Assembly: GCA_032716605.1 (NCBI GenBank)
Contig: CM064569.1
Span: 14,030,038 to 14,094,037, forward strand
DNA: 64,000 nt
Source of the DNA: Paralithodes platypus
Taxonomy: Eukaryota; Arthropoda; Malacostraca; Decapoda; Lithodidae
Direction of reading: 5' to 3'
A program made the position numbers and the translations under genes. Under the pieces are notes generated by a model that was not told the origin of the DNA, did no database searches, and saw only the letters and a list, made by a program, of their open reading frames with translations. Shown here one piece after another: positions 12,114 to 23,868 of the stretch; position 1 is the first letter of the stretch, and every line of letters starts with the position of its first letter.

Positions 12114-12262
12114 TACTGTATATATATACCATGTCTTTGTATCATATTAAGATTTAGTTTATATAATTAGCACCATATTTTACTACAAAATCTTCAAAAT
12201 AACTGAGAAATGTTGATGGAACCTTGCAATTTTCCGCCAGTTGAAATGAAACAGAGTCTAGG
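11431..12262 (+). mobile_element. MITE family D, copy D1, split by a retroposon
   Basis: Left part 11431-11505 (TATACTCTGTTTCATTTCAG, CCCTTAGCAGCTAATTT, CGATACTTATTGGAAA) and right part about 12128-12262 (TCATATTAAGA, TATATAATTAGCACCATATT, CTTCAAAATAACTGAGAAAT, then GAAACAGAGTCTAG). Joined, they give one family D element of about 215 bp with TA-flanked inverted ends. The parts are separated by a tRNA-headed insert with TA repeats on both sides. Confidence 0.75.
11526..12092 (+). mobile_element. tRNA-Thr-like-headed retroposon inside D1
   Basis: The head reads GGGGAGGTGTGGTGGAGTGG (A-box region), an anticodon-loop-like CTGGTAA (GGT, Thr type) and the B-box GGTTCAAATCTC. A body of about 450 bp, seen nowhere else here, follows and ends in a roughly 28-nt poly(A) at about 12064-12091. 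(TA)n lies on both sides (11505-11525 and 12092-12128), as a target duplication would give. An open frame inside it (11760-12170) runs into the poly(A) and TA and is not supported as a gene. Confidence 0.65.
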
Positions 12263-12854
12263 CTCACATATTGGTACAGAAGTAAGTGATGAAGGTATAA
12301 TATATCTACCTCAGGGTTTGGACAGAGACAAGGTGCAGGAGGTGAAACAGAAGATACTGGGAGGGAACAGTGTTATTGTTTAATTTGTGTGTTTGTGGTT
12401 TCAAGCTAGGCTTATTATGTGATAGCCACCTTGGCAAATCCCGGTGGCACAGAGAATCGAACCCGCCCCACACAAGGTCCATAAATCTATGGACCTTGGT
12501 CCCACCTATTACCCAGGTCAATGTACAGTTGCCCACATAAGCTCTGTTCCTCTCCGTAATCTTAATAATAGAATTAGAATACGCATGATTGAATTATTAC
12601 GAATGTAGTTTTAATGCAGTGGCTAACTCAACTGATTAGTCTACTGATAGTTAAAAGAAACCACACTCGTAATTCATTAATGCTATTTCACTTTCATGCT
12701 TAAGATCACGATCAGGAACAGAATGTATGTGGGAAACTGTGCATAACTCTCTACCCCTAGACCACCGACTCGCTCATAGGATAAATAGGGATTCTTGCCT
12801 CTCCTCCCTACCTCCTCCTGATTTAACTATCTACTCAGAGAATTGTCTTTTTGG
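12263..12854. other. Non-coding sequence with a tRNA-like minus-strand remnant
   Basis: At about 12410-12545, minus strand, a GGGTTCGATTCTC B-box and a 12-bp perfect inverted repeat (AAGGTCCATAGA / TCTATGGACCTT) suggest a SINE remnant. No gene. Confidence 0.4.
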
Positions 12855-13030
12855 AGCCCCTGTTTTGCCTCATTAATTTGGCGAATTTTGGACATTTCGG
12901 CCATTTAATTCGATGATAATAAGACCTTTTCTCTACATTAAGGTGTCGATTTTGTTCATGGCGAGTAATAGCGAGCTCTCAATTTAGGAACATTTTTCAG
13001 CCGGAAAATTTACAATTTTAGCTTCAAGGT
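12855..13030 (+). mobile_element. MITE family B fragment B0 (degenerate)
   Basis: Recognisable blocks: TTGGCGAATTTTGGACATTTCG, AATAAGACCTTT, AAGGTGTCGATTTTG, GGCGAGTAATAGCGAGCTC. It runs into the 72-bp array, and the right half is missing. Confidence 0.6.
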
Positions 13031-13058
13031 GGTCGTGGGAAACATATTTCAGTCTCAA

Positions 13059-13590
13059 TAGTGGTGGCAGGTCTGGGAGGAGGGACCCTTTTAGACCTAG
13101 GAGGGACTAGCACTGCCAACATTATAGTCATAGTGGTGGCAGGTCTGAGAGGAGGGACCCTTTTAGACCTAGAAGGAACTATCACTGCCAACATTATAGT
13201 CATAGTGGTGGTAGGTCTGGGAGGAGGGACCCTTTTAGACCTAGGAGGAGCTATCACTGCCAACATTATAGTCATAGTGGTGGTAGGTCTGGGAGGAGGG
13301 ACCCTTTTAGACCTAGGAGGAACTATCACTGCCAACATTATAGTCATAGTGGTGCCAGGTCTGGGAGGAGGGACCCTTTTAGACCTAGGAGGAACTATCA
13401 CTGCCAACATTATAGTCATAGTGGTGCCAGGTCTGGGAGGAGGGACCCTTTTAGACCTAGGAGGAGCTATCACTGCCAACATTATAGTCATAGTGGTGCC
13501 AGGTCTGGGAGGAGGGACCCTTTTAGACCAAGGAGGAACTATCACTGCCAACATTATAGTCATAGTGGTGCCAGGTCTGGGAGGAGGGGT
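13059..13590. repeat. 72-bp minisatellite, about 7 copies
   Basis: Units carry GGTCTGGGAGGAGGGACCC, TTTTAGACCTAGGAGGA and ACTGCCAACATTATAGTCAT. The length is divisible by three, so both strands read open; no gene is inferred. It abuts MITE fragment B0. Confidence 0.92.
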
Positions 13591-14659
13591 AGAGGGACCC
13601 TTTCATGGACCCTATATACCTAGAGGGACCACCTCCACTGCCAGCATCGTAGGCATACTGTTGGCAGCGGGGAGGGGTGGATAAGGGAGGAGGAGGGGGG
13701 AGGGGACAGAAGTAGGCCTACGAGCAGTACAAGACGTGGGAGAAATGAAGACTCACCTCCCCTGCCACCACCATACACAGGAGCTTACACTTTCATTCCT
13801 CTAGTTTAATACTCTCTAATTTTATATATTACTTCAGCTATAAGCAAATCACATATTCAAATGCTATGTACTGTACAGTATTTGATTGTTTATAATTATG
13901 TTTAGTGATCTTTGCTTTATAATTGATTTGTTAATGTACATTTTGTTCGCAATTATAAAGTACACTCACACTGAACTTTTTATGACTAATTGAATCATTT
14001 TGACACTATACATATGAGTAAATTTGTCATTGTGTAATAAGTACTGCAACACATTTAATAACTAGATTATAAATATAGAATGACCAGTCTTGGGGCATTT
14101 TAACCATTATAGTTTCTTTACTGGAATTGGTTCCAAATATTCGTGTTTAATACACTAAAAAATACACATAAATCTATATATTTTCAAGTCTACTAAAACA
14201 GATTCCCAAGGGATATTCTTTGTTACACATTTTGTTAGTATGTAATTCTCAGTACTGTGGTTTCAAGGGACACGATCAAAATTGAAGATCACTTGGCGCT
14301 AAAATAATGCAATACTGTATTATAATTAATTCAATGGAATGTATTAAACAAATTATATGAGGACTATAAAAAGAACCATCATTATAATCATCATCTTGGT
14401 AAGTTTAGTATGTATAATATAAATAAAACCAATTTTCTTGAAAATAGCCATTTTACTAGTTAACAGTGTTGGTGAACATAGTTAAGCACAGTCATGATCA
14501 AAGTCTTAGTCGATTTCTACAATGTCAACACATAAATAAATATATTGTATTAAAAGTACATCTACCATAGACAAACATATCAAAGTAGTAGTTTTATGAC
14601 TCACAGGGGGTCGCTCACGGACGGCATGATGTTCGGGGGTTGTGCAGGGTAGAAGAGGT
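13591..14659. other. AT-rich non-coding sequence
   Basis: After a G-rich stretch (13670-13710), nearly 1 kb of AT-rich sequence with no recognised gene or repeat family. Confidence 0.5.
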
Positions 14660-14994
14660 TTAAGGGGAGATTGTTTTGTATATATTTGTTAATTTATTTA
14701 TTCATCATATGCCTTAGATTCCTCCCAAGACCTCCATCAAGCTTAACAAATACATCAAAGGCCCCCCTCGAGATAAATTTGTACATATTTCGGTAGAAAA
14801 ATTTCCCGGCCGAGGGCCGGTTCCTCTAAATCACAGGCTCGCTATCACTCGCCAGGAAAGAAATCGACACCTAAATGGCACAAAAGGTCTTAGAATCGCC
14901 AAACTAACGGAGGGAATGTATTAAAATCTCAAAAATAATGGAGCTAAACATTAGGGAGGAATGAAGGTGTCCAGAAAAAAATATCATCCCTTAA
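14660..14994 (-). mobile_element. MITE family B, copy B1
   Basis: TTAA at both ends. Minus means the CTCCCTCATGTTTAGC arm is on the right. Core AATTTCCCGGCCGAGGGCCGG and CTCGCTATCACTCGCC. Confidence 0.85.
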
Positions 14995-15017
14995 TAGATG
15001 GAAACTTGGCCCATCTA

Positions 15018-15331
15018 AGATATATTGTCTCTATAGCTTAGTTGACTAACCTTTGTGTCCTTTATGAGGAGATATATTGTCTCTATAGCTTAGTTGACTA
15101 ACCTTTGTGTTCTTTATGAGGAGATATATTGTCTCTATAGCTTAGTTGACTAACCTTTGTGTCCTTTATGAGGAGATATATTGTCTCTATAGCTTAGTTG
15201 ACTAACCTTTGTGTCCTTTATGAGGAGATATATTGTCTCTATAGCTTAGTTGACTAACCTTTGTGTCCTTTATGAGGAGATATATTGTCTCTATAGCTTA
15301 GTTGACTAACCTTTGTGTCCTTTATGAGGAG
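15018..15331. repeat. 52-bp minisatellite, 6 copies
   Basis: Nearly identical units with ATATATTGTCTCTATAGC, TTAGTTGACTAACC and TTTATGAGG. One C/T variant in copy 2. Confidence 0.95.
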
Positions 15332-15366
15332 AGGAGTGGAGTGGTGCAATGGTCAAGGCGGGAGTG

Positions 15367-15581
15367 TACAGTCGCGCTAATAAGTGATGTCTTGGCACCA
15401 AGTATGTTTTGATCAATAATTGGTATCAGCAATATTTAAGCTTCATTTCTTCCTATTGAGTGAAATATACAAACATGTTCCTACACTTACCCACCCTATT
15501 CAACATCTGACAGACATAAATACAGCACAGGGCAAGCCAAACGTAATGACAGCTGGGACATGACTTATTAGCGCGACCGTA
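15367..15581 (+). mobile_element. MITE family F, copy F2
   Basis: Left end TACAGTCGCGCTAATAAGTG, right end ACTTATTAGCGCGACCGTA. The terminal inverted repeats (TIRs) are better preserved than in F1. TA-flanked. Confidence 0.85.
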
Positions 15582-15632
15582 CAGTTGGCCACATTATACT
15601 CTTCTTTGTTTTCCAGCTGACGGTAAATTGCT

Positions 15633-15744
15633 ATGTGTTCATCTTGATTACTCCACTATTATGTGTTCATCTTGATTACTCCACTATTATGTGTTCATCT
15701 TGATTACTCCACTATTATGTGTTCATCTTGATTACTCCACTATT
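15633..15744. repeat. 28-bp minisatellite inside D2, 4 copies
   Basis: The unit contains ATGTGTTCATCTTGATTACT. The same segment occurs once, in reverse, in D5 (near 51382-51410), so the array is a local amplification of a MITE segment. Confidence 0.93.
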
Positions 15745-15793
15745 ATGCAGATTTTGAGCGAGAAATGTTTTATCAATTATGGAAACTTGGCAC

Positions 15794-16006
15794 TATAATT
15801 TGTTAATTCTAGGTTGGGCAGAAATCGTAACCTATAACCAACCATAACGCAAAAAGGACTAGAGTAATCGAGCTAATTTAAATACAACATAGGAAGAATT
15901 GGCCAGGGTATAGGTGTGGAATTTAACAGCTCATTGGCTCTAGCCCTTTTTGAGTTACAGAGGTTAGAGGTTACGATTTCTGCCCAACCTAGAATGAACG
16001 GACTAT
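15794..16006. mobile_element. MITE family T, copy T2, nested in D2
   Basis: Left TTCTAGGTTGGGCAGAAATC, right GATTTCTGCCCAACCTAGAA, flanked by TA. The first bases of the left TIR are mutated (TAATTTGTTAATTC instead of TAGTCCGTTCATTC). Confidence 0.88.
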
Positions 16007-16112
16007 TGTATGAAGCAGAGACATAGTAGTTTCTAATGTTTCCGTTAGTTATCGAAAAATCAGTTGGAAGGGATTCAATATACCGTCAGTTGAAATTAAA
16101 TCCTCGCCATGA

Positions 16113-16576
16113 TAATTATAGTGTATGGAAGGAAACATAATGATATTGACTTACACGAATAATTTGCCTGAATACCTTTAATTGGTCATATTATTTAACT
16201 ATTGCATCAGCAATATTTATAATTCACTCATACTCAATTGTCCTTCCCCACATAAAATTAATGTGGCCAACTATACATTCATAACACTAAGTCCTTGACC
16301 AAGGGATAATTTTAAGGGGATGTATGTAATCAGGACTGGAGACCCCTTTCGAGAACACAGGGATCTGCCTTGCTTAGGCCAATCGGCTTTCTGCAGACTC
16401 CCATTTTCTTATGTTCTTATGTTCTTAACTCCAGTCCCTTGTAATGGAATTATTGTATTGACAAGCGTTTATCGTTGATCACTGATACACTATTCCTATC
16501 ATTTCACCCACCACACTCGGAAGAATGTACACAGGGAAATATGGCATAACAAAAATTATCTCTGGAATTACCTCCT
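16113..16576. other. Non-coding, with a short interspersed repeat (K1)
   Basis: AATGTGGCCAACTATA (16262-16277) is inverted relative to AGTTGGCCACATTATA (15584-15599), bracketing D2. K1 (about 16360-16432: AATCGGCTTTCTGCAGACTC, then TTATGTTCTTATG) has an inverted partner at 40452-40520. No gene. Confidence 0.5.
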
Positions 16577-16771
16577 TGGGGATTATGACGTATTATAACA
16601 GTTATTCTGGCTATTATTAGACGATTATATTTAGATTAGGAAGGGTATATGAAAGTCAGAGGGTTAATTGAGATAGTCTTTGCCCCCTTGACGCCCACAG
16701 GTCCTTCCTAAGCTGTATAAAATTGCCTAATGATAACCAGAATAAACTGCCAATGTCCGTCATAAGAGTAG
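16577..16771 (+). mobile_element. MITE family C, copy C4
   Basis: GGCTATTATTAGACGATT and TTAGGAAGGG on the left; GGTCCTTCCTAAGCTG and ATAACCAGAATAAACTG on the right. Outer TTAA ends eroded. Confidence 0.75.
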
Positions 16772-17185
16772 CTCTCTTTATTGTCATAGGATGGGTTAGG
16801 TTGGTTTTTTTAGGCATTCCAATTGCTTATGGCTTTTTTTAGAACCTGTTTTATTTTTTCACCTACACTCCTCACACACCTACATCCATTAACATATGCC
16901 AGTTTACACCAAATTTCGCAAGATAACGCCACTGATATCAAGCTACACCTGATAAGAGCAAGCAAACATCTATTGACACTAAGCAAAATCCTATGAAATC
17001 AAGTTACACATATTTACAATACCAAATAATGACCTAATGATTAAAAAACTACACCCATTTACAAAAAGGTACACCTACTGACATCAAACTACACCTATTG
17101 ACATCATATTACTTATACTGACATCACCAAGCAAACACCTATTGACATAAAACTGACATCATTACAACTACTGACCATCACAACT
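16772..17185. other. Degenerate short tandem repeats leading into the trinucleotide array
   Basis: Scattered TACACCTATTGACATCAA-like words between 16880 and 17165, unevenly spaced. They resemble the TGACACCAA arrays at 24.8-26.4 kb. No gene. Confidence 0.5.
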
Positions 17186-18557
17186 ACTTACACCACCACC
17201 ACTACTAACACTAACACCACCACCACTACTAACACCACCACCACTACTAACACCACCACCACCACTACTACTAACACCACCACCACTACTAACACTAACA
17301 CCACCACCACTACTAACACCACCATCACTACTAACACCACCACCACTACCACTACTAACACCACCACCACTAATAACACCACCACCACTACCACTACTAC
17401 TAACACCACCACCACTACCACTACTACCACTACGAACACCACCACTACTACTAATAACACCACTACCACTACTAACACCACCACCACTACTAACACCACC
17501 ACCAATACCACTACTAACACCACCACCAATACCACTACTAACACCACCACCAATACCACTACTAACACCACCACCAATACCACTACTAACACCACCACTA
17601 CCACTACAAACACCACCACCACTACTAACACCACCACCACTACCACTACTAACATCACCACTACCACTACAAACACCACCACTACTAACACCACTACCAC
17701 TACTAACACCACAACCACTACCACTACTAACACCACCACTACCACTACTAACACCACCACTACCACTACTAACACCACTACCACTACTAACACCACCACC
17801 ACTACCACCACCACTACCACTACTAACACCACCACTACCACTACTAACACCACCACTACCACTACTAACACCACCACCACTACCACTACTAACACCACCA
17901 CCACCACTACTAACACCACCACTACCACTACTAACACCACCACCACTACCACTACTAACACCACCACCATTACCACTACTAACACCACCACCACTACCAC
18001 CACCACTACCACTACTAACACCACCACTACCACTACTAACACCACCACTACCACTACCACTACTAACACCACCACCACCACTACTAACACCACCACTACC
18101 ACTACTAACACCACCACCACTACCACTACTAACACCACCACCACTACCACTACTACCACTACTAACACCACCACCACTACCACCACCACTACCACTACTA
18201 ACACCACCACTACCACTACTAACACCACCACTACCACTACTAACACCACTACCACTACTAACACCACCACCACCACTACTAACACCACCACCACCACTAC
18301 TAACACCACCACTACCACTACAAACACCACCACCACCACTACTAACACCACCACCACTACTAACACCACCACCACCACTACTAACACCACCACCACTACC
18401 ACTACTAACACCACCACTACCACTACTAACACCACCACCACTACCGCTACTAACACCACCACCACTACCACTACTAACACCACCACCACCACTACTAACA
18501 CCACCACTACCACTACTAACACCACCACCACCACTACTAACACCACCACCACCACTA
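17186..18557. repeat. ACC/ACT/AAC trinucleotide-phased array, part 1
   Basis: About 1.37 kb built only of triplets such as ACC, ACT, AAC in words like CTACTAACACCACCAC. Because every variant keeps a multiple of three and no stops occur, frames of more than 450 codons are open (Ser/Gly/Val-rich and poly-Val readings). These are artefacts. Composition continues at 19789 after LINE L3. Confidence 0.95.
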
Positions 18558-18559
18558 CC

Positions 18560-19788
18560 TTTGACACCAATATATTTGATAAAAAAAATCACTAATCCTA
18601 TTGATGTTATTACAATGAATGGCGATACCTTGGATGTAGTAACCTCTTTTAAATATTTAGGTCACTTCGTAAGCAGTAATTTTGAAGATACCGAGGACAT
18701 AAAATATAGACTTAATAATTTGTATGCAAGTTTTAACAGTGTCAAGAGGGATTTTACTTACGTAGATTTAGATACTCTTATTTTCTTGTTTAATTCATAT
18801 TGTAAGCCTGATTTCGGATTATCTCTATGGAACCATTCTAAAACCAAAAAATCATGTATGTTCAAAACTTTAAATATTGCATATAGTAAAGCCATGAAAA
18901 ATATGCTGGTGCACCTGTTTATGCTAGCAGCCATGAATCAGCCAATGCATGTAACCTGTTATTATTGAACCATCAAGTAACACTGATACATTGTCCGTAC
19001 GCAAAAAGACTTGACAAATCTGCCAACTACATAATAAGAAGCAGTATGCCACTTTTAAAAACAGGTTACTTTTATAGTTATGTACTCAAATTGATGAGGG
19101 AAGATTATAATGTGAGCATTGCGTTTGAAGAATTAGATATTATTATTTCTAGGATAAATTGGATCCAAAACCATGAAGAACGAAGAATCCCGGTGATATT
19201 ATAATCAGGTAGACAGGTTTGTAATTGTTTGATATGGGCTAACATATTATGATCTATCCATGCGCAATACCATGGCTATACATGTCAAATGTTACAATGT
19301 GCGTGTAAGTAAGATACTTGCCCAAGTTCATGTGATAGCATAATGACATTTTGCTGTAACTTGTAAATGCTTACACTTCTGCTGTTTAATAGTAGAACAG
19401 TATGAATTTGTGCCAGAGATGTACACTCGACCGAGAAGTGGTCTTTGCACTGGCGCTCTGAACATTCTGAAGGTGGGTCGAAGTCTTGTGGTGGTGCCTC
19501 ACAGACGTGTGTTTCCCCGATTCATTCCGTTCACACTGGATTTTTTGTGGCTCGCCGGTGTGAGGATTGTTTTTTGGTCGAGTGTGCCAATGAGCTTGAT
19601 ATTAATGCCCGCCGGATGTACAGCGGGTATTATTTTTATTGTTTTTTATTATTTTTATAGTCGATTTGTAAATAATTATACCACATTTTTATTACTCTAC
19701 TCTGACTGATTCCCCTCCATATGTAATATATGTAAATTTATGTATATTATGAAATAAAGACTGATTGATTGATTGATTGATTGGCTAC
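18560..19788 (+). pseudogene. LINE L3: 5'-truncated RT C-terminus with 3' UTR and (TTGA)n tail
   Basis: Peptide VTSFKYLGHFVSSNFED, then LYASFNSVKRDF and LIFLFNSYCKPDFGLSLW, matches the C-terminal region of arthropod non-LTR RTs. The first frame stops at 18966-18968, and a shifted frame continues NHQVTLIHCPYAKRLDKSAN to LDIIISRINWIQNHEERR, ending at 19202-19204. About 580 bp of 3' UTR follows, with AATAAA at about 19752-19757 and a (TGAT)n tail at about 19763-19786. Such a short-repeat tail is typical of CR1/L2/RTE-type LINEs. Both junctions are with the trinucleotide array. An open frame in the UTR (19410-19709) is not convincing. Confidence 0.85.
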
Positions 19789-22036
19789 CACTACTAACAC
19801 CACCACTACCACTACTAACACCACCACCACTACTAACACCACCACCACTACCACTACTAACACCACTACCACTACTAACACCACCACCACCACTACTAAC
19901 AGCACCACTACCACTACTAACACCACCACCACTACCACTACTAACACCACTACCACTACTAACACCACCACCACTACCACTACTAACACCACCACCACTA
20001 CCACTACTAACACCACCACCACTACTAACACCACCACCACTACCACTACTAACACCACTACCACTACTAACACCACCACCACTACCACTACTAACACCAC
20101 CACTACTAACACCACCACCACTACCACTACTAACACCACTACCACTACTAACACCACCACTACCACTACTAACAGCACCACTACCACTACTATCACCACC
20201 ACTACCACTACTAACACCACCACCACTACCACTACTAACACCAGTACCACTACTAACACCACTACCACTACTAACACCACCACCACCACTACTAACACGA
20301 CCACTACCACTACCACTACTAACACCAGCACTACCACTACTAACACCACCACTACCACTACTAACACCATCACCACTACCACTACTAACACCACTACCAC
20401 TAGTAACACGACCACCACTACTAACACCACTACCACTACTAGCACCACCACCACTACTAACACCACCACCACTACTAACACCACTATCACTACTAACACC
20501 ACCACCACTATTAACACCAACACCACTACCACTACTAACACCACCACTACCACTACTAACACCACCACTACCACTACTAACACCACCACTACCACTGCTT
20601 ACACCACCACTACCACTACAAACACCACCACTACCACTACTAACACCACCACCACTACCACTACTAACACCACTACCACTAGTAACACGACCACCACTAC
20701 TAACACCACTACCACTACTAGCACCACCACCACTACTAACACCACCACCACCACCACTACCACCACCACTACCACTACTAACTCCATCACTACCACTACT
20801 AACACCACCACCACTACTAACACCACTACCACTAGTAACACGACCACCACTACTAACACCACTACCACTACTAACACCACCACCGCTACTAACAACACCA
20901 CTATCAACACCAACACCACCACCACTACTAACACCACCACTACCACTACTAACTCCATCACTACCACTACTAACACCACCACCACTACCACTACTAACAC
21001 CACTACCACTAGTAACACGACCACCACTACTAACACCACTACCACTACTACTATTAACTCCACCACCACTACTAACACCACTACCACTACTAACACCACC
21101 ACCACTACTAACACCACCACCACTACTAACACCAGCACCACTACTAACACCATCACTACTACTAACACCACCACCACTACTGACACCACCACCACTATTA
21201 GCACCACCACCACTACTAACACCACCACTACTACTAACACCACCACCACTACTAACACCACCACCAGCACCACTACTACCACCACCACTACTAACACCAC
21301 CACCACTACTACCACCACCACCACTACTACCACCACCACCACTACTAACACCAGCACCACTACTACCACCACCACTACTACCACCACCACCACTACTAAC
21401 ACCACCACCACTACTAACACCACCACCACTACTACCACCACCACCACTACTAACACCACCACTACCACTACTAACACCACCACTACCACTACTAACACCA
21501 CCACTACCACTACTAACTCCATCACTACCACTACCACTACCACTACTAACACCACTACCACTAGTAACACGACCACCACTACTAACACCACTACCACTAC
21601 TAACACCACCACCACTACTAACACCACCACTACTACTAACACCACCACCACTACTAAGACCACCACTACTACTAACACCACTACCACTACTAACACCACC
21701 ACTACTACTAACACCATCACTACTACTAACACCACCACCACTACTAAGACCACCACTACTACTAACACCACTACCACTACTAACACCACCACTACTACTA
21801 ACACCACTACCACTACTAACACCACCACTACTACTAACACCACCACTACTACTAACACCACCACCACTACTAAGACCACCACTACTACTAACACCACTAC
21901 CACTACTAACACCACCACTACTACTAACACCACCACTACTACTAACACCACCACCACTACTAAGACCACCACTACTACTAACACCACTACCACTACTAAC
22001 ACCACCACTACTACTAACACCACTACCACTACTGAC
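19789..22036. repeat. ACC/ACT/AAC trinucleotide-phased array, part 2
   Basis: About 2.25 kb of the same triplet vocabulary as 17186-18557. Higher-order blocks are visible, for example an ACCACTAGTAACACGACC variant recurring near 20397, 20677, 20827, 21007 and 21550, and an ACTACTAAGACCACC variant recurring at the 3' end from about 21650. Long open frames of up to about 780 codons on both strands are artefacts. Confidence 0.95.
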
Positions 22037-22447
22037 ACCACTGAGCCACACAGACTGATATTAGGGGTCATTTGTATTCATAGGAAGCCGCAGAGTTGGA
22101 TGAGATAATTGAAGAGCTTAAATGAACGAAGACTTTACAAGGAGACATAAATGGGGTATTAAGAGTGAAGAATTAACAAAAACAATATATATAAAATAGA
22201 AATATTGTAATACCTTCAAAATTAACATCGATTTTACATGGGGAAGTACTGTAAGGGTAAATAATTGAAAACAAAAAAAATAACATAGACTTTTTAAGGA
22301 GACACAAGTAAAGTACCAAGAGTAAAACATAGAAAAAATAAATAAAAAATCACTATATAATTTCATGTGATATATAATTCATGATAATATAGCATATTGA
22401 AATACTACCAATATCTGCAATTTGGTGTGGACAATGGAATTTTCAAG
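22037..22447. other. AT-rich non-coding with weak internal repetition
   Basis: ACTTTACAAGGAGACA (22131) and ACTTTTTAAGGAGACA (22288) with following AAGAGT words suggest two or three decayed units of about 80-160 bp. No gene. Confidence 0.4.
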
Positions 22448-22679
22448 TTTATAGGGAGATGGATTCGGGGGAGGGGATTCTGGACCCCCTTCTCTCTCAT
22501 GTTTAGCCCCATTAGTTTTGAAATCGAAAGACATTCTCCCCTTAGTTTGGCAATTATAAGACCTTGTGTGCTATTTAGGTGTCGAGTTGTACCTGGGGAA
22601 CGATAGCGAACCTGCAATTTAGGAGGAACCTGATTTAGACGGATCCATTTATCTCGTGTTTTTTTTTTTTTTTTTTTAT
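22448..22679 (+). mobile_element. MITE family B, copy B2 (left half) with poly(T)
   Basis: CCCCCTTCTCTCTCATGTTTAGC, AAGACATTC, TTAGGTGTCG and GATAGCGAACCTG blocks, then divergence into a 19-nt T run. Right half absent. Confidence 0.75.
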
Positions 22680-22850
22680 ATATTTAATAATAATAAATAA
22701 TTAAACAAATGCATACAAACCTCCCCTTACTGGAAATAAATTTGTTAGGTCTGACGCCAAAGAGTTCTGCCGTATTTCCCTATTATTAAGTATTGCTTTT
22801 TACTTCAACGTCGACAGTACTGCACCATATTGTGTTGATTTACCTATAAC

Positions 22851-23061
22851 TATAATCTATTCACTATAACTAAGCCAGACATCTTGACCTCTAACCTCTG
22901 TAACTCATACATGCTAGAGCAAATGGGCTGTACATTTCTACATATATCCCCTGGCTGACTCTTCCCAAATGGTAGAAATATTCGCTCGATTACTCTAGTC
23001 ACTTTTGTTTAGCTATAGAATGTGGTGAAGACTATTGGCCTAATCATAATGAATGGACTAT
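22851..23061. mobile_element. MITE family T, copy T3
   Basis: TA-flanked foldback. Contains TGACCTCTAACCTCTGTAAC, GCTAGAGCAAATGGGCTGTA and GGTAGAAATATTCGCTCGAT. Same outer-end subfamily as T1. Confidence 0.78.
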
Positions 23062-23084
23062 AATAACACGAGCACACAAGCCTT

Positions 23085-23505
23085 CTGGGGAGATGGTTGG
23101 TGTTCTGCCTCCCCCTCCCTCCCCCACCCTTCCCTTCTCCCTCATGTTTAGCCCCATTAGTTTTCAGATTTTGAGACAATCGGCCCATTTGTTTTGCGAT
23201 TTTAAGACTTTTCGCCCCAGTTCTTTGTCAATATTAAGACCTTTCGCACCATTTAGGTGTCGATTTTTTCCTGGCGAGCGATAGTTAGCCTGTAATTTGC
23301 CGGGACATTTTTCTACCGAAAAAATTATTAATTTATATATATATATATATATATATGTGTTATTTTTATTTTTATTTTATTTTTAGCTTGATGGAGGTTT
23401 ATGGAAGAAACTTAAATAATAATAATTAAATCTTAAATAATAATAAAAACATCTGAATGGAGTCAAATGTCTTATAATCGCTAAATAAATTAGGTAAAAT
23501 TAATA
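23085..23505 (+). mobile_element. MITE family B, copy B3 (rearranged)
   Basis: Left half well preserved (CTCCCTCATGTTTAGCCCC to GGACATTTTTCTACCGAAAA), then a (TA)n, T-rich tract and AGCTTGATGGAGGTTTATGG. The last block (23446-23500, CTGAATGGAGTCAAATGTC) resembles an inverted left half, so this is a composite or rearranged copy. Confidence 0.7.
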
Positions 23506-23507
23506 TC

Positions 23508-23715
23508 TTAGCCTTTACAGTACCGGTGACGTCCTTGTCATTATATGCTGGCAACTATTAGACGATTCTATTCAGTTCAGAAAGGGCCTTTAGCAATTAA
23601 AAGATCTCCAACTCTCTCATTTATCCCGTTTAACTCCCACAGATCGTTCTTAAGTTGTATAAAATCGTCTAAATATAGAAAAAACAAACCATAACAAACA
23701 TGACTGATACCGAAA
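23508..23715 (+). mobile_element. MITE family C, copy C5
   Basis: CAGTACCGGTGACGTCC and CAACTATTAGACGATTCTA on the left; GTATAAAATCGTCTAAATATAG on the right. Right terminus decayed. Confidence 0.75.
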
Positions 23716-23868
23716 AGATAAAATCTCCAAACTAATGGAATACAGCAAAGGGGGACCAAAAAAACCCTCCTCGCACCAGATAGACTATATATATTATTGA
23801 CCACAGAGTACCACAGATGTTGAGGCCACTAATACACCTATACTGACATCATCACGCCCACCTCACCA

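Larger units (their letters stand above)
15593..16112 (-). mobile_element. MITE family D, copy D2, with an internal array and nested T2
   Basis: Left part begins TATACTC-TTCTTTGTTTTCC, AGCTGACGGTAAATTG. It is interrupted by a 28-bp array, then GCAGATTTTGAGCG and AATTATGGAAACTTGGCAC. T2 is nested at 15794-16006. The right part resumes with TGAAGCAGAGACATAGTAGTT, GTTAGTTATCGAAAAATC and TACCGTCAGTTGAAAT. Confidence 0.78.

Noticed and set aside
11760..12170. 136-codon frame in the tRNA-headed retroposon
   Set aside because: Ends in poly-Lys and Ile-Tyr from poly(A) and TA tracts; no domain; the body is not known to be coding.
13024..13684. Minus- and plus-strand frames of 179 and 207 codons
   Set aside because: Translation of the 72-bp minisatellite on both strands.
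19410..19709. Overlapping frames of 71 and 99 codons with several Cys in the L3 3' region
   Set aside because: Lies between the RT stop and the AATAAA/(TTGA)n tail, so it is LINE 3' UTR; the Cys spacing fits no zinc-finger class I can name.
17168..22108. Very long open frames (460-784 codons, Ser/Gly, poly-Val, Thr/Asn or Pro/Leu-rich)
   Set aside because: They are stop-free readings of a triplet-phased ACC/ACT/AAC array, open in several frames on both strands, with no domain, start context or splice evidence.
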